This document shows positions 21,896-34,300 of a stretch of 64,000 nt of DNA, in pieces. The stretch comes from Cyclaneusma minus. Taxonomy: Eukaryota > Ascomycota > Leotiomycetes > Marthamycetales > Marthamycetaceae. The DNA lies in contig JAKZHN010000008.1 in assembly GCA_037179335.1 (NCBI GenBank), positions 992,001-1,056,000 on the forward strand, read 5' to 3'. The position numbers were made by a program, and so were the translations under genes. The notes under the pieces are model-generated. The model saw only the letters and a list, made by a program, of their open reading frames with translations. It did not search any database and had not been told where the DNA came from. Each line of letters starts with the position of its first letter. Position 1 is the stretch's first letter.

Positions 21896-24800
21896 ATGGA
21901 GGGGCAGCCAGCAACCGGGCGGTCTCAGCATCAGTATCAATCTGACCAGTGGTCGCGCCTCGTCCGCCGCAGCACTACTCCGTCGTCTGCTACTGGTCCC
22001 TCACCACTCCTCCTACAGCCCTCCCAAGTGCAAGGCCAGCTAGATCTACCAACGAACTTTCTTCCGCCCTCCTCTGCTTACAACGACCCGCTCGTACACT
22101 ACAGCAAGTTCCTCGCTGCGAACAAGCGCAACATCCCTCTCCAAGCGGTGCCACTGCCGCCACAGGTGTCTGCCCAAAACATTCAGGCTCAGTCGGCATC
22201 GCGGCCTGCCACATCTACCTGTCCCGACCCAGACAAACCTCCGCGGAGTCCAAGAGCAGCAGAGCAAGGTGGAGGAGGTCATGGGAATTTACAAGCACAA
22301 CCTAGTGGCAACGGCGAGCAGAAGCTCATGACACCCCAGCAATCAGCAAATAACATGTCTACATCGTCAAAGAACTTTGAGCTTCCAAAGCAGCTGCCTT
22401 CTCGGCTGATGGCGCAACCTCGCGAACCCTCCAACAACCACCAGTCCAACTCCGTTCCTTCGACTCCTCGACAGCGCCCGCGTCAGTTGTCTTTCGGCTC
22501 TCGAGAGCCGTCACCCAGCGCTGGTCCAAGCCATTCGCCACGATCCGCATACTCGGAGTCCGCCAGTACACTACCTTTCCCGAGACCTTTGAATCGCCTT
22601 ACTGGGTGCCGCTTCGAGACCGCTATGGCCCACTCCCGCCGACGCATGCCCTACAGTCTGGGCAGCGACTGGCTTGAGAAGCCGAAGGGGCCTATCAAGG
22701 AGAAGCTGGCGGCGGATGAGGAAAGCAGGCTGACAACAGACATGCACCACTTGTACGCTCAATTACTGCCGTCGGAATCTAGTGAGGCGAAGAGGGAAAG
22801 ATTTGTACAGAAGCTGGAAAACTTATTGAATAAGGAGTGGCCAGATCATGATATTAGAGTGCATATGTTTGGCTCATCTGGGAACTTGCTCTGCACAGAT
22901 GGTTCAGATGGTTAGTCTTGACTCCCATGCAGCAACCGCATTACCTGAAGCTAACTCTGAAAAGTTGACATATGCATCACCACGCCGTGGAAAGACTTGG
23001 AGAACGTCTGCATGCTTGCCGCATTGCTTAACCGAAGTGGGGAGACCTTTTCACACCTGTAGAATGATAACTGACTAGACACCAGATGGCATGGAGAAAG
23101 TCATATGTGTTTCGACAGCCAAGGTTCCAATTGTCAAGATTTGGGATCCCGAGCTGGAGTTAGCTTGCGATATGAACGTCAATAACACCTTGGCACTGGA
23201 GAATACTCGGATGATCAAGACGTACGTACAGATCGACGACCGAGTACGACCCCTTGCAATGATTATCAAGCATTGGACAAAGAGAAGGATAGTCAATGAT
23301 GCCGGTAAGCTTTCGATGCTCGAATCTACTACGGCCTATGAAAGCTAACCTGTGGTGCAGCTTTTGGCGGTACTCTAAGCTCATATACTTGGATATGCAT
23401 GATTATCAACTTTCTGCAGACACGGGAGCCATGTATCCTCCCAGCGCTCCACCAACGACCGCATCAGAAAACACGATCCGCCGACGGAAAGCTCAGCGAA
23501 TTCGCGGACGATCTAGATACTTTGAAGGGGTTTGGTGCCGCAAACAAAGAATCGCTTGGAGAACTGTTGTTTCAATTCTTCAGGTTCTACGGATATGAGA
23601 TTGACTATGACACGAAGGTCGTCTCAGTGCGCCAAGGAAAGCTGATCTCGAAAGTTGAGAAAGAATGGCATATAATGAACAACAACAGATTGTGCGTTGA
23701 GGAACCTTTCAATGTTGGCCGGAATCTGGGCAACACAGCGGATGACACTTCTTTCCGCGGGCTGCACATGGAGCTGCGAAGAGCATTCGACTTGATATCG
23801 AAAGCTAAGCTCGACGAATGCTGCGAAGAGTTTGTGTTTCCCAAGGAGGAAGAACGGATATTTGTCAGACCTGCTCCTCAACCCAAAGTCACCGTCGCAC
23901 CTAGTACTTCGGTTCCGCACCATCGTAATAATCGCGGAGCAGGTAGAGGAGGGAGACAACACTACCAACACCGAGGTGGAAATGGCAATCGACGCGCCTC
24001 TAGCGGTTTTCTCGACAATACCCCAAGCTTCATGCAGCACTCCATGAATCAAGGTGTAGCGTCGCAGGAGGCCTGGGAAGAGACCACCAACGTTCAGGCC
24101 CAGCTTCACTACAACCTGTCAACGACGTTCTCCGCCTTACAGGCACAAGAGAACAATTTAAGACTACAGCTGTTCTCTCAATCACGGGCTTATGCGGCAG
24201 CGCAGATGGCGGCATACAATCACGCACGTATGCAGAACGGGTCTAACGCGGTTGGTGGAAGCACAAAACAGGATCGCAGTCGCGGCCACTCTTTCAACAA
24301 TCCTCCACTGAGTGCCCCTATGCTGCCCGACAATGTGTATTTTAACTACCTTCACCAACAATGGCTGCAGCAACAGCAACAGCAGCAGCAACATCCGCCG
24401 GCATACGGACATCACAGTCCCAATGCTTATCCTTCGTCTCCTTCTCTTGCTCCTTCTGTTCCAGAACAGCCTCGACGCAGCCTGCATCGTACGAATGGGC
24501 TGAGCGGACCTGGCCTGACTGTTGCTAATCCTACTGGAGCCATGCGGTCACACTCGCAGCCTGCCACGAGATCGGTACCTCCACTGCAAGGTCCTCCGGG
24601 CAATGGAAACTATCCTGCCTTTCGAGCTGTCAGCGGTCCCAATGCGCTTGCGATTCCAAATTTTATTGCAGACGAGAGTCTGGAGACTGCTCCTGAAAAT
24701 GGAGTCACGCAGCCGTTGTCCGAGTCGCCACCCTCCGACGATTCCAAGGAGTACATCGGCTACTCTCTAAACGGTGCCTCTGCGACTGGCAGAGGGGAGA

Positions 24801-25900
24801 TGTTCACGTCGCTGGATCCGCTGAACACACCAGCATTTGGCGATCTGGGCAATTCCCGACGACGGCCCTCGACTGAACAATTCCCGCAAGCGATATACAA
24901 TCGCATTCCCCGCACATCTCGATCACCATCACCGGCGGGCCATGGCCATGGCGTCACCAATGGTGATCGCGCACCGTCGGGTCCCATGCCTCCGTTTCAG
25001 CAGTCTGTTGCCGCCGCGAGCAACGATATGCGGGCTGTTGACCATGGCCCTTTGGTTGTCAACGGATCAATGCTCGCCCCAGAAATCCAGGAAATGGCTA
25101 GGCAAGCGCCCATGCCCGCGCCGTCACTTTCCACGATACCGAACCTGGTGGATGTCAGCACTGGAGAACCACCCTTTTGCGACAGCTGGCAAGGCAGCGA
25201 TGCGTCTACAAATCTGTCCAACTCTTCGACTTCCAGGGCTTGCGCACCGAATACATCCTTTGTGGACTCTGCTATGGTGGTTAACGGAACTGGTTTGGTA
25301 AATCAACCCGCTCACAGCCCAGTCGCAACTCCAGACTTCTACCATCCATCGGAATTGTCCAATCCAAATGGAAGACTGTCCATGACTTCCCGGAATTACC
25401 CGGGCCGACAATTCCACAATGGAGCCTTGCCTGGATTGGAACTCGTTGGTAATGTAGACATCTTACGAGACGATACAACCCATCTGTCTCCCGTCTACGA
25501 GACTACATCTCCGTCCCCGACTGCGAGCAGGAAGTTTGGGTCTCGGAGTGACAAGTTAAACCATGGGTCGCCCTTGGCCAAGGACGAGACAGACAAGGCA
25601 GAATCAGAAAAGCGCAGTTTCAGAACTGCAATCCTAGCTTCAGCAGTCAACGGCGGGCATAAAAACCTAGCTGCAGCAGCAGTCAACAGCATGCAGAGAA
25701 ACCCCAACCAGCATGTTCCGAAGCAAAATGGTCATACCCGATCGGCACAAAGTGAAGGAGGAACTATCGGGAAGTGGCACCAGATTCCAAAGGGCAAAAA
25801 AAAGGGGCAGCAACAGGGTGATCAGAGAAACGGTGCAGGGATTGGCTCGTTACAGAGCGAGCACTTGCCGAACAACGGTTCGGAAAGAAAAGGTGGTTGA
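21896..25900 (+). CDS. Cid1/Trf4-type nucleotidyltransferase (poly(A)/poly(U) polymerase family) with long disordered arms
   Basis: Adds nucleotides to RNA 3' ends; probably cytoplasmic. Exons 21896-22910, 22965-23036, 23086-23304 and 23361-25900 (introns 54, 49 and 56 nt) give 1281 residues. About 240 disordered N-terminal residues precede the catalytic core. The core has FGSSGNLL, Asp338 and Asp340 in SDVDICIT, and a third candidate Asp at 391. The PAP/25A-associated domain follows (SLGELLFQFFRFYGYEIDYD), with the recognition block CVEEPFNVGRNLGNT. Beyond it are about 700 disordered residues with an Arg/Gly patch (GRGGRQHYQHRGG), a polyglutamine run (near 24370) and many Ser/Pro stretches. 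Aspergillus CutA/CutB, which tag mRNAs with C/U, belong to this group; identity with either is not shown. The true start is ATG 21896. Confidence 0.92.
24367..24392 (+). repeat. CAG/CAA microsatellite encoding polyglutamine
   Basis: A run of CAG and CAA codons encodes about nine Gln in the C-terminal arm of the nucleotidyltransferase. Such runs vary in length between strains. Confidence 0.8.
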
Positions 25901-26949
25901 TTACCCTCCCTGTGTTTGGGATGTGACGGAGCAAGATGATCCACTGTCTTGCAACTCCGTGGAGTCTTTTTCCAGGGCCAACGATTGTTGCTGGCCAAAG
26001 TCTCTTATCCTTATTACAGAAAATCATCGGGCACTTCCAGCGATCTCGTTGCCGCGCGCCGCCACATAGTCAAATGCGACCCATACCTTGTCGCCTGTCA
26101 GAATTCTTTCGTTCCGCGGATCGCCGGCTGGCGTGGTCCATCATTGTTCGCAGCTCATGTTTTGAACATTGGTGTCTGGGAGGCATTGGTTCACTGGGAT
26201 TTGTGGCTTCCAAAGGCCTGTTGTTTTCGCTGCTCACGGTTCGGTCATTTTGCGTACTGCACGGTTGCATCATGGGAAGGCGTCATCGAAAATCCTGCAT
26301 TGCGAGCGAGAGCGTTATACTATCTGATAGTCCGGTCCGACGGTTGCAAAAGGAGAACTGCACAAGTTACGGTGGCTTCTGTTCGGTGGACTATCTGGCA
26401 CAACAACGACAGTTATCGACGACGGCCAACGAATCAATTTGTTCTTGTATGTACATGAGTGGGTTTGAGAAATTCTCTAGATCTGGCGTTTCCTAGCGAG
26501 AGACAGCAGACCGGGGAAGCAGAGGGTGGGCGCATGGAGTTTTCGGCTCCTAATGCGTGTTTGATATGAGTGCACGAGCGCCAGATCTGTTGTGGGAATA
26601 CTCAAGATCGGGGAGAAAATAGAAAGGTTGGGGAAAAGAGGTGCCGGTCGACAAAATACTAGACAAAAAGCAAATAAAAAGAATAAAAATAAGTAAAATC
26701 AAGCGTGATCTTGATCATGGCTACAGTGAATGTTAATACAACCGAACATGCCCGCTGCATGTGTCCGGGCAGCGTTCGATCATGGAATAATTGTGCCTTA
26801 GGCACGCATGAATTCACACCCTCCAGCGATTGAGCTCGGTCGTATCCATGTCCCAGCTATCTGGAGCTTCAGAGTACCTTCGAGCTCGCCGACAGTTCAA
26901 CAATCAACACCACATGAATTGATCGACACATGTCGACGCCCGCGCCAAG
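25901..26949. other. Intergenic: 3' side of nucleotidyltransferase gene and EMC1 promoter
   Basis: Two overlapping frames of 160-190 codons (25936-26496) are open here, but in two different phases over the same bases and with no recognisable motif. I take them as chance. An A-rich tract lies at 26650-26700. Confidence 0.45.
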
Positions 26950-29900
26950 ATGCGCCTCACACTCCTTCCATCGGCGCTCACGTTGCTCTCTATCCTACCG
27001 TCGGCCCTCGCCGTCTTCGCCGATGAAGCCTACAACATCGATTACCACCATCAGCTGGTAGGCCTTCCACAGCCATCTACCACCTTCTTTCACCGACCCC
27101 GCAAAGATGAAAAGGCCTCGTTACTCTACACCCTTTCCGATCTGGGCATTGTCGCCGCTGTGAATCCTGGCACAGGTGCTCTACTCTGGCGACAAAATTT
27201 GGCTGCCAATTCCAACAGGACATTTGGCGGACCTAACAAAGTACAAGGCTTCCTACGAGCTGCTGAGGGTCAAGGGAGTGTTGTCAGTGCTATGGGCGGC
27301 TATGTGAATGCTTGGGATGCTGTGACAGGCCGGGAATGGTGGTATAATGAGTTTGTTGGAACCGTGAGGGACTTGGAGATCTTGGAGGACGTGGGAGGGG
27401 AGAAGGGGAAGGATGTGCTCGTGCTCACCGAGGAAACCATCGCGGACGGAAGTAAGAGTCGGACGGTACTGAGAAGGCTGAGCGCTGCTACTGGAAATGT
27501 GGTCTGGGAATACATTGACGATTCAGGAGATGTGCCCTCGCAGGTCAGCACGAATGTCCAGAATGTGTTTGTGGTGACGCTCCACGGGGCGAGAGGCGGC
27601 TATACGCTGAAGACGACGACACTCGATCCGACAACAGGAAAGAAAGTCGACACACATACCCTGAGCACGAAAGATGATATACACGACCCGGAAGATGTTC
27701 TCTTCGTTGGCGCCAACTCAGCAGCCCCGATTGTTGCGTGGACTGATAAGGGCATGAAGAATTTGAAGGTTAACGTTCTGGGCACGAAGAACATCAATAC
27801 TCTTGCTACTTCGGGTCCTACCTATGTCAAGAGCATCGCTATTCATGCTCCTCAGCTGGTGCAATCTCAACCACATTTCCTGGTCCACTATGACGCCGGT
27901 GACGCACATTGGGCTGACGTCTATCACACCGATCTCAAGGCCGGGACAGTCACAAAGGCCTATCATCTCCAAAAGATGAGCGGCAGAGGCGTATTTTCCG
28001 TGGGCTCCCAAGATGCGAATGTATACTTCGCACGATCTACACGAGATGAGGTGGTCATAGTATCCTCCCGATCGCACGGATTTCTCAGCCGCTGGCCCAT
28101 CAGCTTGAAAACTGGTCTCGGTTCCGATCTCTTTGCAGTCTCCGAAGTTGTTGCCAAGTCATCTGATTCATATGCTGTCAGATCGGCAATTCTGACTGGC
28201 GATCATGACTGGACTATGATTCGGAACGGCGCTCTCTCGTGGAAGCGTCCCGAAGGCCTTTCAGGAGGTGTCGCAGCCAGCTGGGCCGAGATACCAGAGG
28301 AAGAAGCTCTTGCTCGGAGTCACAACTTGCAAGTTGAGGCACACAGCAACCCGTTACAAGCTTACATCCACCGAATCAAGCGTCATATCAATGATCTTCA
28401 ATATCTGCCTGCATATGTCAAGGAACTGCCCAAGCAGATAGTCGAAAGCTTTCTTCCCCAGAACGCTACGTCGTCAAGCGATCATTCCCTGGTTCGCGAC
28501 AACTTTGGCTTCCACAAACTCGTTATATTAGCCACGCAACGTGGCCGGCTTTACGCCCTGGATTCTGGCGACCAGGGGCGCGTTTTGTGGACGAGCAAAG
28601 TAGCAGACTTGCCTTCAGACAAGAGATGGGATGTGAAGAAGATTACTTTCCACAATGCTGGCCGCTTTGCAGCTATCCATTCATCAAATCTTCCCACGTT
28701 TGTTGCCAAAATAACAGACGGGACTATTTCCACACAAGGAAACTCGGCGTCGCATTCGTTCGGTCAGAATAGCATTTTGGTCGAGAGCTCTGCTGGGCAG
28801 CGCGTTCTGTCTGTCGCTGACGACGGTAAACTTAGCCCGCTCCCAGTTGAAAAGGCTCCAACAGAGATTCTCGTCGTCCAAGATAGCGACAGCGAAATCC
28901 ATGGCGTCATGTTCAAGCCACAAGGGGAAGAAGCTATCCCGGTCACAATGTGGCAGTTCAAGCCATCTGCTGGGCAAAACATCCTGTCAATCACTGCACG
29001 ATCACTGCATGACCCAGTTGCGTCCATAGGACGAGTACTTGGTGATCGATCGGTCATGTACAAGTACTTGAACCCAAACACCGTTCTCGTCACCGCGGTT
29101 TCTAAGTTCGCATCGACTGTCTCGTTCTATTTACTGGACTCGGTGTCTGGAGAAATTCTACACTCCACTATTCACGAGGGCGTTGACCTCAGACAACCTA
29201 TCACTTCCGTGATTTCAGAGAACTGGTTTGTCTATTCCCTATGGAGCGATAGCACCAGTGGCATGACCAATTCTCCATCAGCGAAAGGCTACCAGCTTTT
29301 CGTTTCAGATCTTTACGAGTCCAGCCAGCCAAACGATCGTGGTCCTCTCGGTGATGCCCAAAATTTCTCGAGTCTCCAGCCTTCAGAGGACATCACGGGC
29401 CAGCCAGCAATACCTCACGTCATCACCCAAGCCTTTATAATCCCAGATCCCATCAGCCACATGGCTGTCACGCAAACCAAGCAAGGGATCGCTACCCGGC
29501 AGATCCTCTGCACTCTACCCCTCTCTAACTCCATTGTTGCCATTCCTCGCCAGCTACTCGACCCCCGAAGGCCGGTCGGTCGCGATCCCACACCAGCAGA
29601 GGCCGAAGAGGGCTTGATCCGCTACGCACCCGTCATCGAATTCAGTCCACAGAGCTATCTGAACCACCAGCGAGAAGTCGTTGGCATTAGAGAAGTGTTG
29701 CCTACACCGTCTTTGCTGGAAAGCACGAGTCTGGTGTTTGCATATGGTGTGGATGTTTTCGGAACGAGAGTCGCGCCGAGTATGGCGTTTGATATCTTGG
29801 GCAAGGGATTCAATAAGGTGAATCTGTTGCTTACGGTCGTGGCTTTGGGGGTGGGGGTGGGGGTTTTGGCTCCTATGGTATGTTTCTTTGAAACCCTGAG

Positions 29901-29976
29901 TTGGTGAATATGTGATGGCTGACATGATATGCAGGTGAGACGCAAACAGATTAATGCTCGATGGCAGACATCGTAG
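26950..29976 (+). CDS. EMC1: ER membrane protein complex subunit 1
   Basis: Largest lumenal subunit of the EMC, the insertase and chaperone for tail-anchored and multi-pass membrane proteins. Exons 26950-29877 and 29935-29976 with a 57-nt intron give 989 residues, close to the family length. The last exon replaces a premature stop with the basic cytosolic tail RRKQINARWQTS. A signal peptide (MRLTLLPSALTLLSILPSALA) precedes the N-terminal beta-propeller with PQQ-like repeats (VNPGTGALLWR, WDAVTGREWW, SAATGNVVWEY). The conserved C-terminal EMC1 domain lies about residues 740-960. A single membrane helix (LLLTVVALGVGVGVLAPM) is followed by the short tail. An ordinary housekeeping gene with no oddity. 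Confidence 0.95.
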
Positions 29977-30415
29977 TGTGTTAGATTTGCTGTATGGTAT
30001 GATTACAATGTTTTGCATATGGGGCATAGAAGGAGGCAGTTTAGGCTTACCCCGGGCCACTGGCGTAATGAAGTTTTCAAATGGTTTCTAAAAAGCTATT
30101 CCACTACCACAATCTACTGTATCCGTGTCCTTGTACCAATACGCCGTCTTTGCAAGATCGGGGGATTATCATTCGGGTTTATGTTCTCCGATCTTTCATG
30201 AGAAGTCAGAAGATCATGCAGACTGTATGATGTACGGGATTGCTTTTGAACCTGTAAAATTTTGGACAACAATCATCCTAGCGTTGGGAATGTCGAATGA
30301 CAGGTCCCAGGGTCTTGACCGTGTCACCGTTACCAAACCCCCCTGATCATGCACGTGAAAAGAGTACCTAGCACGCATAGCCAAATGGGAAACCATTCAC
30401 CATCAAATTACAACA
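29977..30415. other. Gap between EMC1 and the tRNA
   Basis: EMC1 3' region and tRNA upstream flank. Nothing else recognised. Confidence 0.45.
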
Positions 30416-30487
30416 AGCAGCATGGCGCAGAGGAAGCGCGCCGGGCTCATAACCCGGAGGGCCCCAGATCGAAACTGGGTGCTGCTA
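30416..30487 (+). tRNA. Initiator tRNA-Met (CAT)
   Basis: A 72-nt cloverleaf without intron. The acceptor arms AGCAGCA and TGCTGCT pair fully and give the A1:U72 pair of eukaryotic initiators. The D stem is GCGC/GCGC. The anticodon stem CCGGG/CCCGG encloses CTCATAA with three G:C pairs next to the loop, as initiators have. The T arm is CCCAG-ATCGAAA-CTGGG, with A54 replacing the usual T, another initiator mark. A T-run in AATATTTTTT downstream is the Pol III stop. Confidence 0.97.
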
Positions 30488-31392
30488 AAAATATTTTTTT
30501 TGCTTATTTTCCCATCTTTTGGGCTTTCTCGTTCTCACTGCGTCGGTTGAGTGAACCTTGCTTCATGTCTGGTGCTTTGTGGGCTTTGAGTGAAGTTTCT
30601 GCAAGGGATAGGCTGACACAGGAATGTGAATAGTAGTCAGGAGATTGCGTGGCGGCAAGCTTATGCGTGGCAAACTGTAACAAACATCTTACTGAAAATC
30701 TCTACAGGGTGTAGACAAGGTAACAATCACGACGGCGATGATATGCAGAGTAAGAGGAATAAGAATTCAATTGAACTTTTCAAGTTGACCAATGCTAGAC
30801 TAAAGGGTGTTCTCCGTGCGTGTGCTTGAGAATGCAGAAAGAAAGTATCCTCCATGCGTGTTCCTGAGAATGCAGAATCGAAGAAATGCAAATGCAATGC
30901 CAATGTCAATGCAAACCAAAAGAGTGAAACCCGCGACGAAGAAGGAGGGGGTCACGGTGCCCGACGATAATTAAAACAGGTGAAAGCAAAAATGTTTGCT
31001 GACTAGCGCTTCCTTTCCTTTCCATGCAAACCGGCCTTGTGTATATCCTCCCATGGCCTTCCCTTCTGAGTTCATTACTTTTCCTTCCAAAAAGTCAAAA
31101 GTCAATACCAAATTTCCCATATCCTTCACCGTGCCGTATGCACACTCCTCCAAACAGAATCGAAATAGACAAAACGTGATCAGGTAGGTCCCTAAATGTT
31201 AGATGGGTGGGTTACCTTTTTTTAGGGGGATGGGGGATGGGGATGGTCATGCTTCATGTACATTCATGACTTCTTTCTTGGGATACCTCAAGGTATTACC
31301 AAGTTCCAATCCTCCAACTTTCCACACTTCTTCTCCCCCAACAACTTTCTCTCATCACTCCTCCTTGAGAGAAAGGAAAGGATGACAGCCGA
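30488..31392. other. Intergenic, 3' side of the WSC/CBM18 gene
   Basis: No gene recognised. The sequence near 30830-30910 repeats short GAATGCAGAA and TGCAATGCCAATG-like words but forms no regular array. Confidence 0.4.
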
Positions 31393-34300
31393 CTAGGACG
31401 AAGGAGACGGCGTCATCATCGAGCTGTATGCCGTAGGGCTATCAGCAGAGTAAGTCGTCACGAACATGGCACAAGACATGCCCGCCTGCGGCTCGCTGAA
31501 GATGTTGCTCGGCAGCGGGTTGCTCGTCCCAGTCATAGTCGGAGCCATGGAAGGACTATCAGTCGCCGTCGTCAAGGCTTCATCACTCTTGATCCGGACA
31601 GCACTGGTGTACAAAGCAACAACGGAGGAAGTGGCCTTGCCCATCATCGCAGGACAATCTGTCATGGTACTGTGACAGCTGGTGATGGTATCGGTTGTGG
31701 TCGAGTAGATGGTGGAGATGGTGTAGCCGGAAGGAGGCGGTGCTGGGGCAGCGCAACCTCCGAAGGCTGCTTGGCAGCCTACACCGCAGTAGTCGTTGCC
31801 GCTGCCGCAGTGGTTGGATGAGGAACAACAGTCGCCGAAGGAGGAGCCTGAACATGTGTAGTTGCCTGCACTGCCGCAGGTTCCGTCGGGACTGATGGCC
31901 ATGGGGACGGGCGTTGAGGTTGGCGAGATAACGGATGGGCAGACGGTGGTGTATGCCACGTTTGTTGCCGTTGTCGTGCTACCCATGGGGCAGTCTGTCA
32001 CAGTGGAGTGGCAGGAAGTGATTGTGTCGGTGGTGGTCGTGTACACAGTCGATGTTACCGAGCCGTTGTTGTTACCTGAGGGCAGAGGCGACGATGAACA
32101 CTCTCCGAACATGGGGTTGCAGCCAGCGCCACAGTAATCATCGCCTGTTCCACAGTATCCGTAAGGCGAGCAACAGTCTCCGCTCATACAAGTGTAATTG
32201 CCTGAGCCACCGCAAGCACCCTCTGGTGAGATAGGACCAGTAGGGTCTGGGCCAGTGCCGCCTGAGCAAGATCCGAAACCTTGCTGGCAGCCGTTGTCAC
32301 AGTAGTCGGATCCAGAACCACAGTAGCCGTATCCTGAACAGCAGAGGCCATCAGTACAGGTGGCGTTTCCGTTTGAAGGACCACAAGCTCCGTCCTTGGA
32401 CGTTGGGGCGTCGCAAGTGCCGAAGCTGGGCTGACAGCCGTTGCCGCAATAATCTTCACCTGTTCCACAGTAGCCATGGGAGGAACAGCATCCCTCGTCA
32501 CAAGTGCCCCCGAAGACGGGACCGCAAGTTGGGCCTGTCGTGCCGATGGATTCGGTAGATTCTGGGGCGGTTCCGGAGGTGGTGGGTGATGTACCTCCGG
32601 TGCCGGCTCCGGTGTTGGTGCCACTGGCTCCTGGAGCGCCCGTAGGTACACCAGAGCCTGTACCAGAGCCAACAGCTCCAGACACTGTTGCGGGATTTGT
32701 GCCTGTTTGGGTAGACGGTGGGATAGGTGCCACTCCACTACTAGTACCAGTTGAAGTGCCTATGGCGGCGCTCAAACTGCTGCTTGAGCTCGTAGTCGCA
32801 CCAGGTGGCGCTTGGTAACAAATACCCACTATGGCAAGTTATTCTCATAGGCCATGAGCAGAGAGGGATATGGGGAGTACTTACAGCTTTCAGTGTAGAG
32901 AATCAATGATGTACATCCGTAAGGATACGGGCCGTGGAAGATAACAAGCATCGTGTTGTTAGGGAAGACACAGAAGTTCGCAAGGCCAGAGTCGAAGGAT
33001 GCATTACCCCACCGTAGGATGGTATCATCTCCAACATACCAAGTCCTGCTGACACCATAGTCGATGCTCGCCCCGCCGAAGGGGAATTGAGACACGTTGG
33101 CAGGAGCTGAGATTAGCATATCATTTGCAAACAGTTGACCACCTGTGAGGCGGAAGACTGCTGCGCTGCTGCAATTGGAATCAGTAGTACCGTTGCTAGC
33201 AACTAGGCCAACGGTAGTATTGCCATCTGAGGATGGGGTGGGTTCAATCAAACCTGTAGAGTTCGACAGTGCGTGGACAACAGCGGGACTCATACCTACC
33301 AGGCCCCTGTTCTTCTTCACTTGTGCTCGTTTGGCTTTGGCGACATCGGTGTTCTGAGGTGGAGATGCAGGTGCAGGCATCGTTGCTGCCGGCCTGTATC
33401 CGGGTCCAACGAAGACACTGGCGTAGTATTCTGAAGTGGCAGCACTTGATGACATGGATGATGAGCTCCTAGATGGTGAAGGCGAAACACTTGGTGTCAT
33501 GAAGGCAACACCGTTAGGGCCGATAGAGATAGTTTCTCTGCCACTGTATACTGGAACGGTAGTTGTTGCGGAGACGGGGTAAGTGGTGCCTTGAACGTCA
33601 TAGACGGAGCTCCCGTACTCTGTGTAAGTAACGTCGCCCACGGTAAACACGTGACTGGACCCAGAGGCCGACGAGGGTGTCACGAAGGCAACACCGTTGG
33701 GGCCGATGGAAATGGTCTCTCTGCCACTGTAAACAGGAACCGTGGTGGTGGCAGAGACGGGGTATGTAGTGCCTTGGACATCGTAGAGGGAGCTGCCGTA
33801 CTCGGTGTAGGTAACGTCGCCAACCGTAAAGACTTGGGAAGATCCAGAGGCCGAGGGTGTCGGTCCAGAATTACTTAACGTACCTGTGGTAGATGCCGAT
33901 GGAATTGTCGCCGTGTTGGAGGATCCTGGAGATGACAAACTTGACATGACAGATGCAGAAGAAATAATAGACTCACTTGAAATACCAGTGCTCGACGCCG
34001 TAGACGAGGCAGTAGACGACATGGACGAAGACGACGTGATGAGGGCCTGGCGACGGTATACAATCAAGTATCCGTACTGGCCGTTCGAGGCGTCGCCGGT
34101 GGGGTTGTTCGTGGCGTCGTATGGACCGTTACCGGTGTACTCGTATGGGTTGCCTGACATGACATCGCCAGCATACGTGGTCTGGTTGACGACCTGAGGG
34201 TTGCCGTTGAGCTGGTAGCCGCAGAAGCAAGAGTTGTCCTGTACAGCGGCATAGTTGCTAGACGAGCCTTGCGTGTTACAGTAGGCCAAGCAAGCTTCAA

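Noticed and set aside
25936..26496. Two overlapping open frames of about 170-186 codons downstream of the nucleotidyltransferase
   Set aside because: They cover the same bases in two phases, carry no motif, and lie where a 3' UTR is expected.
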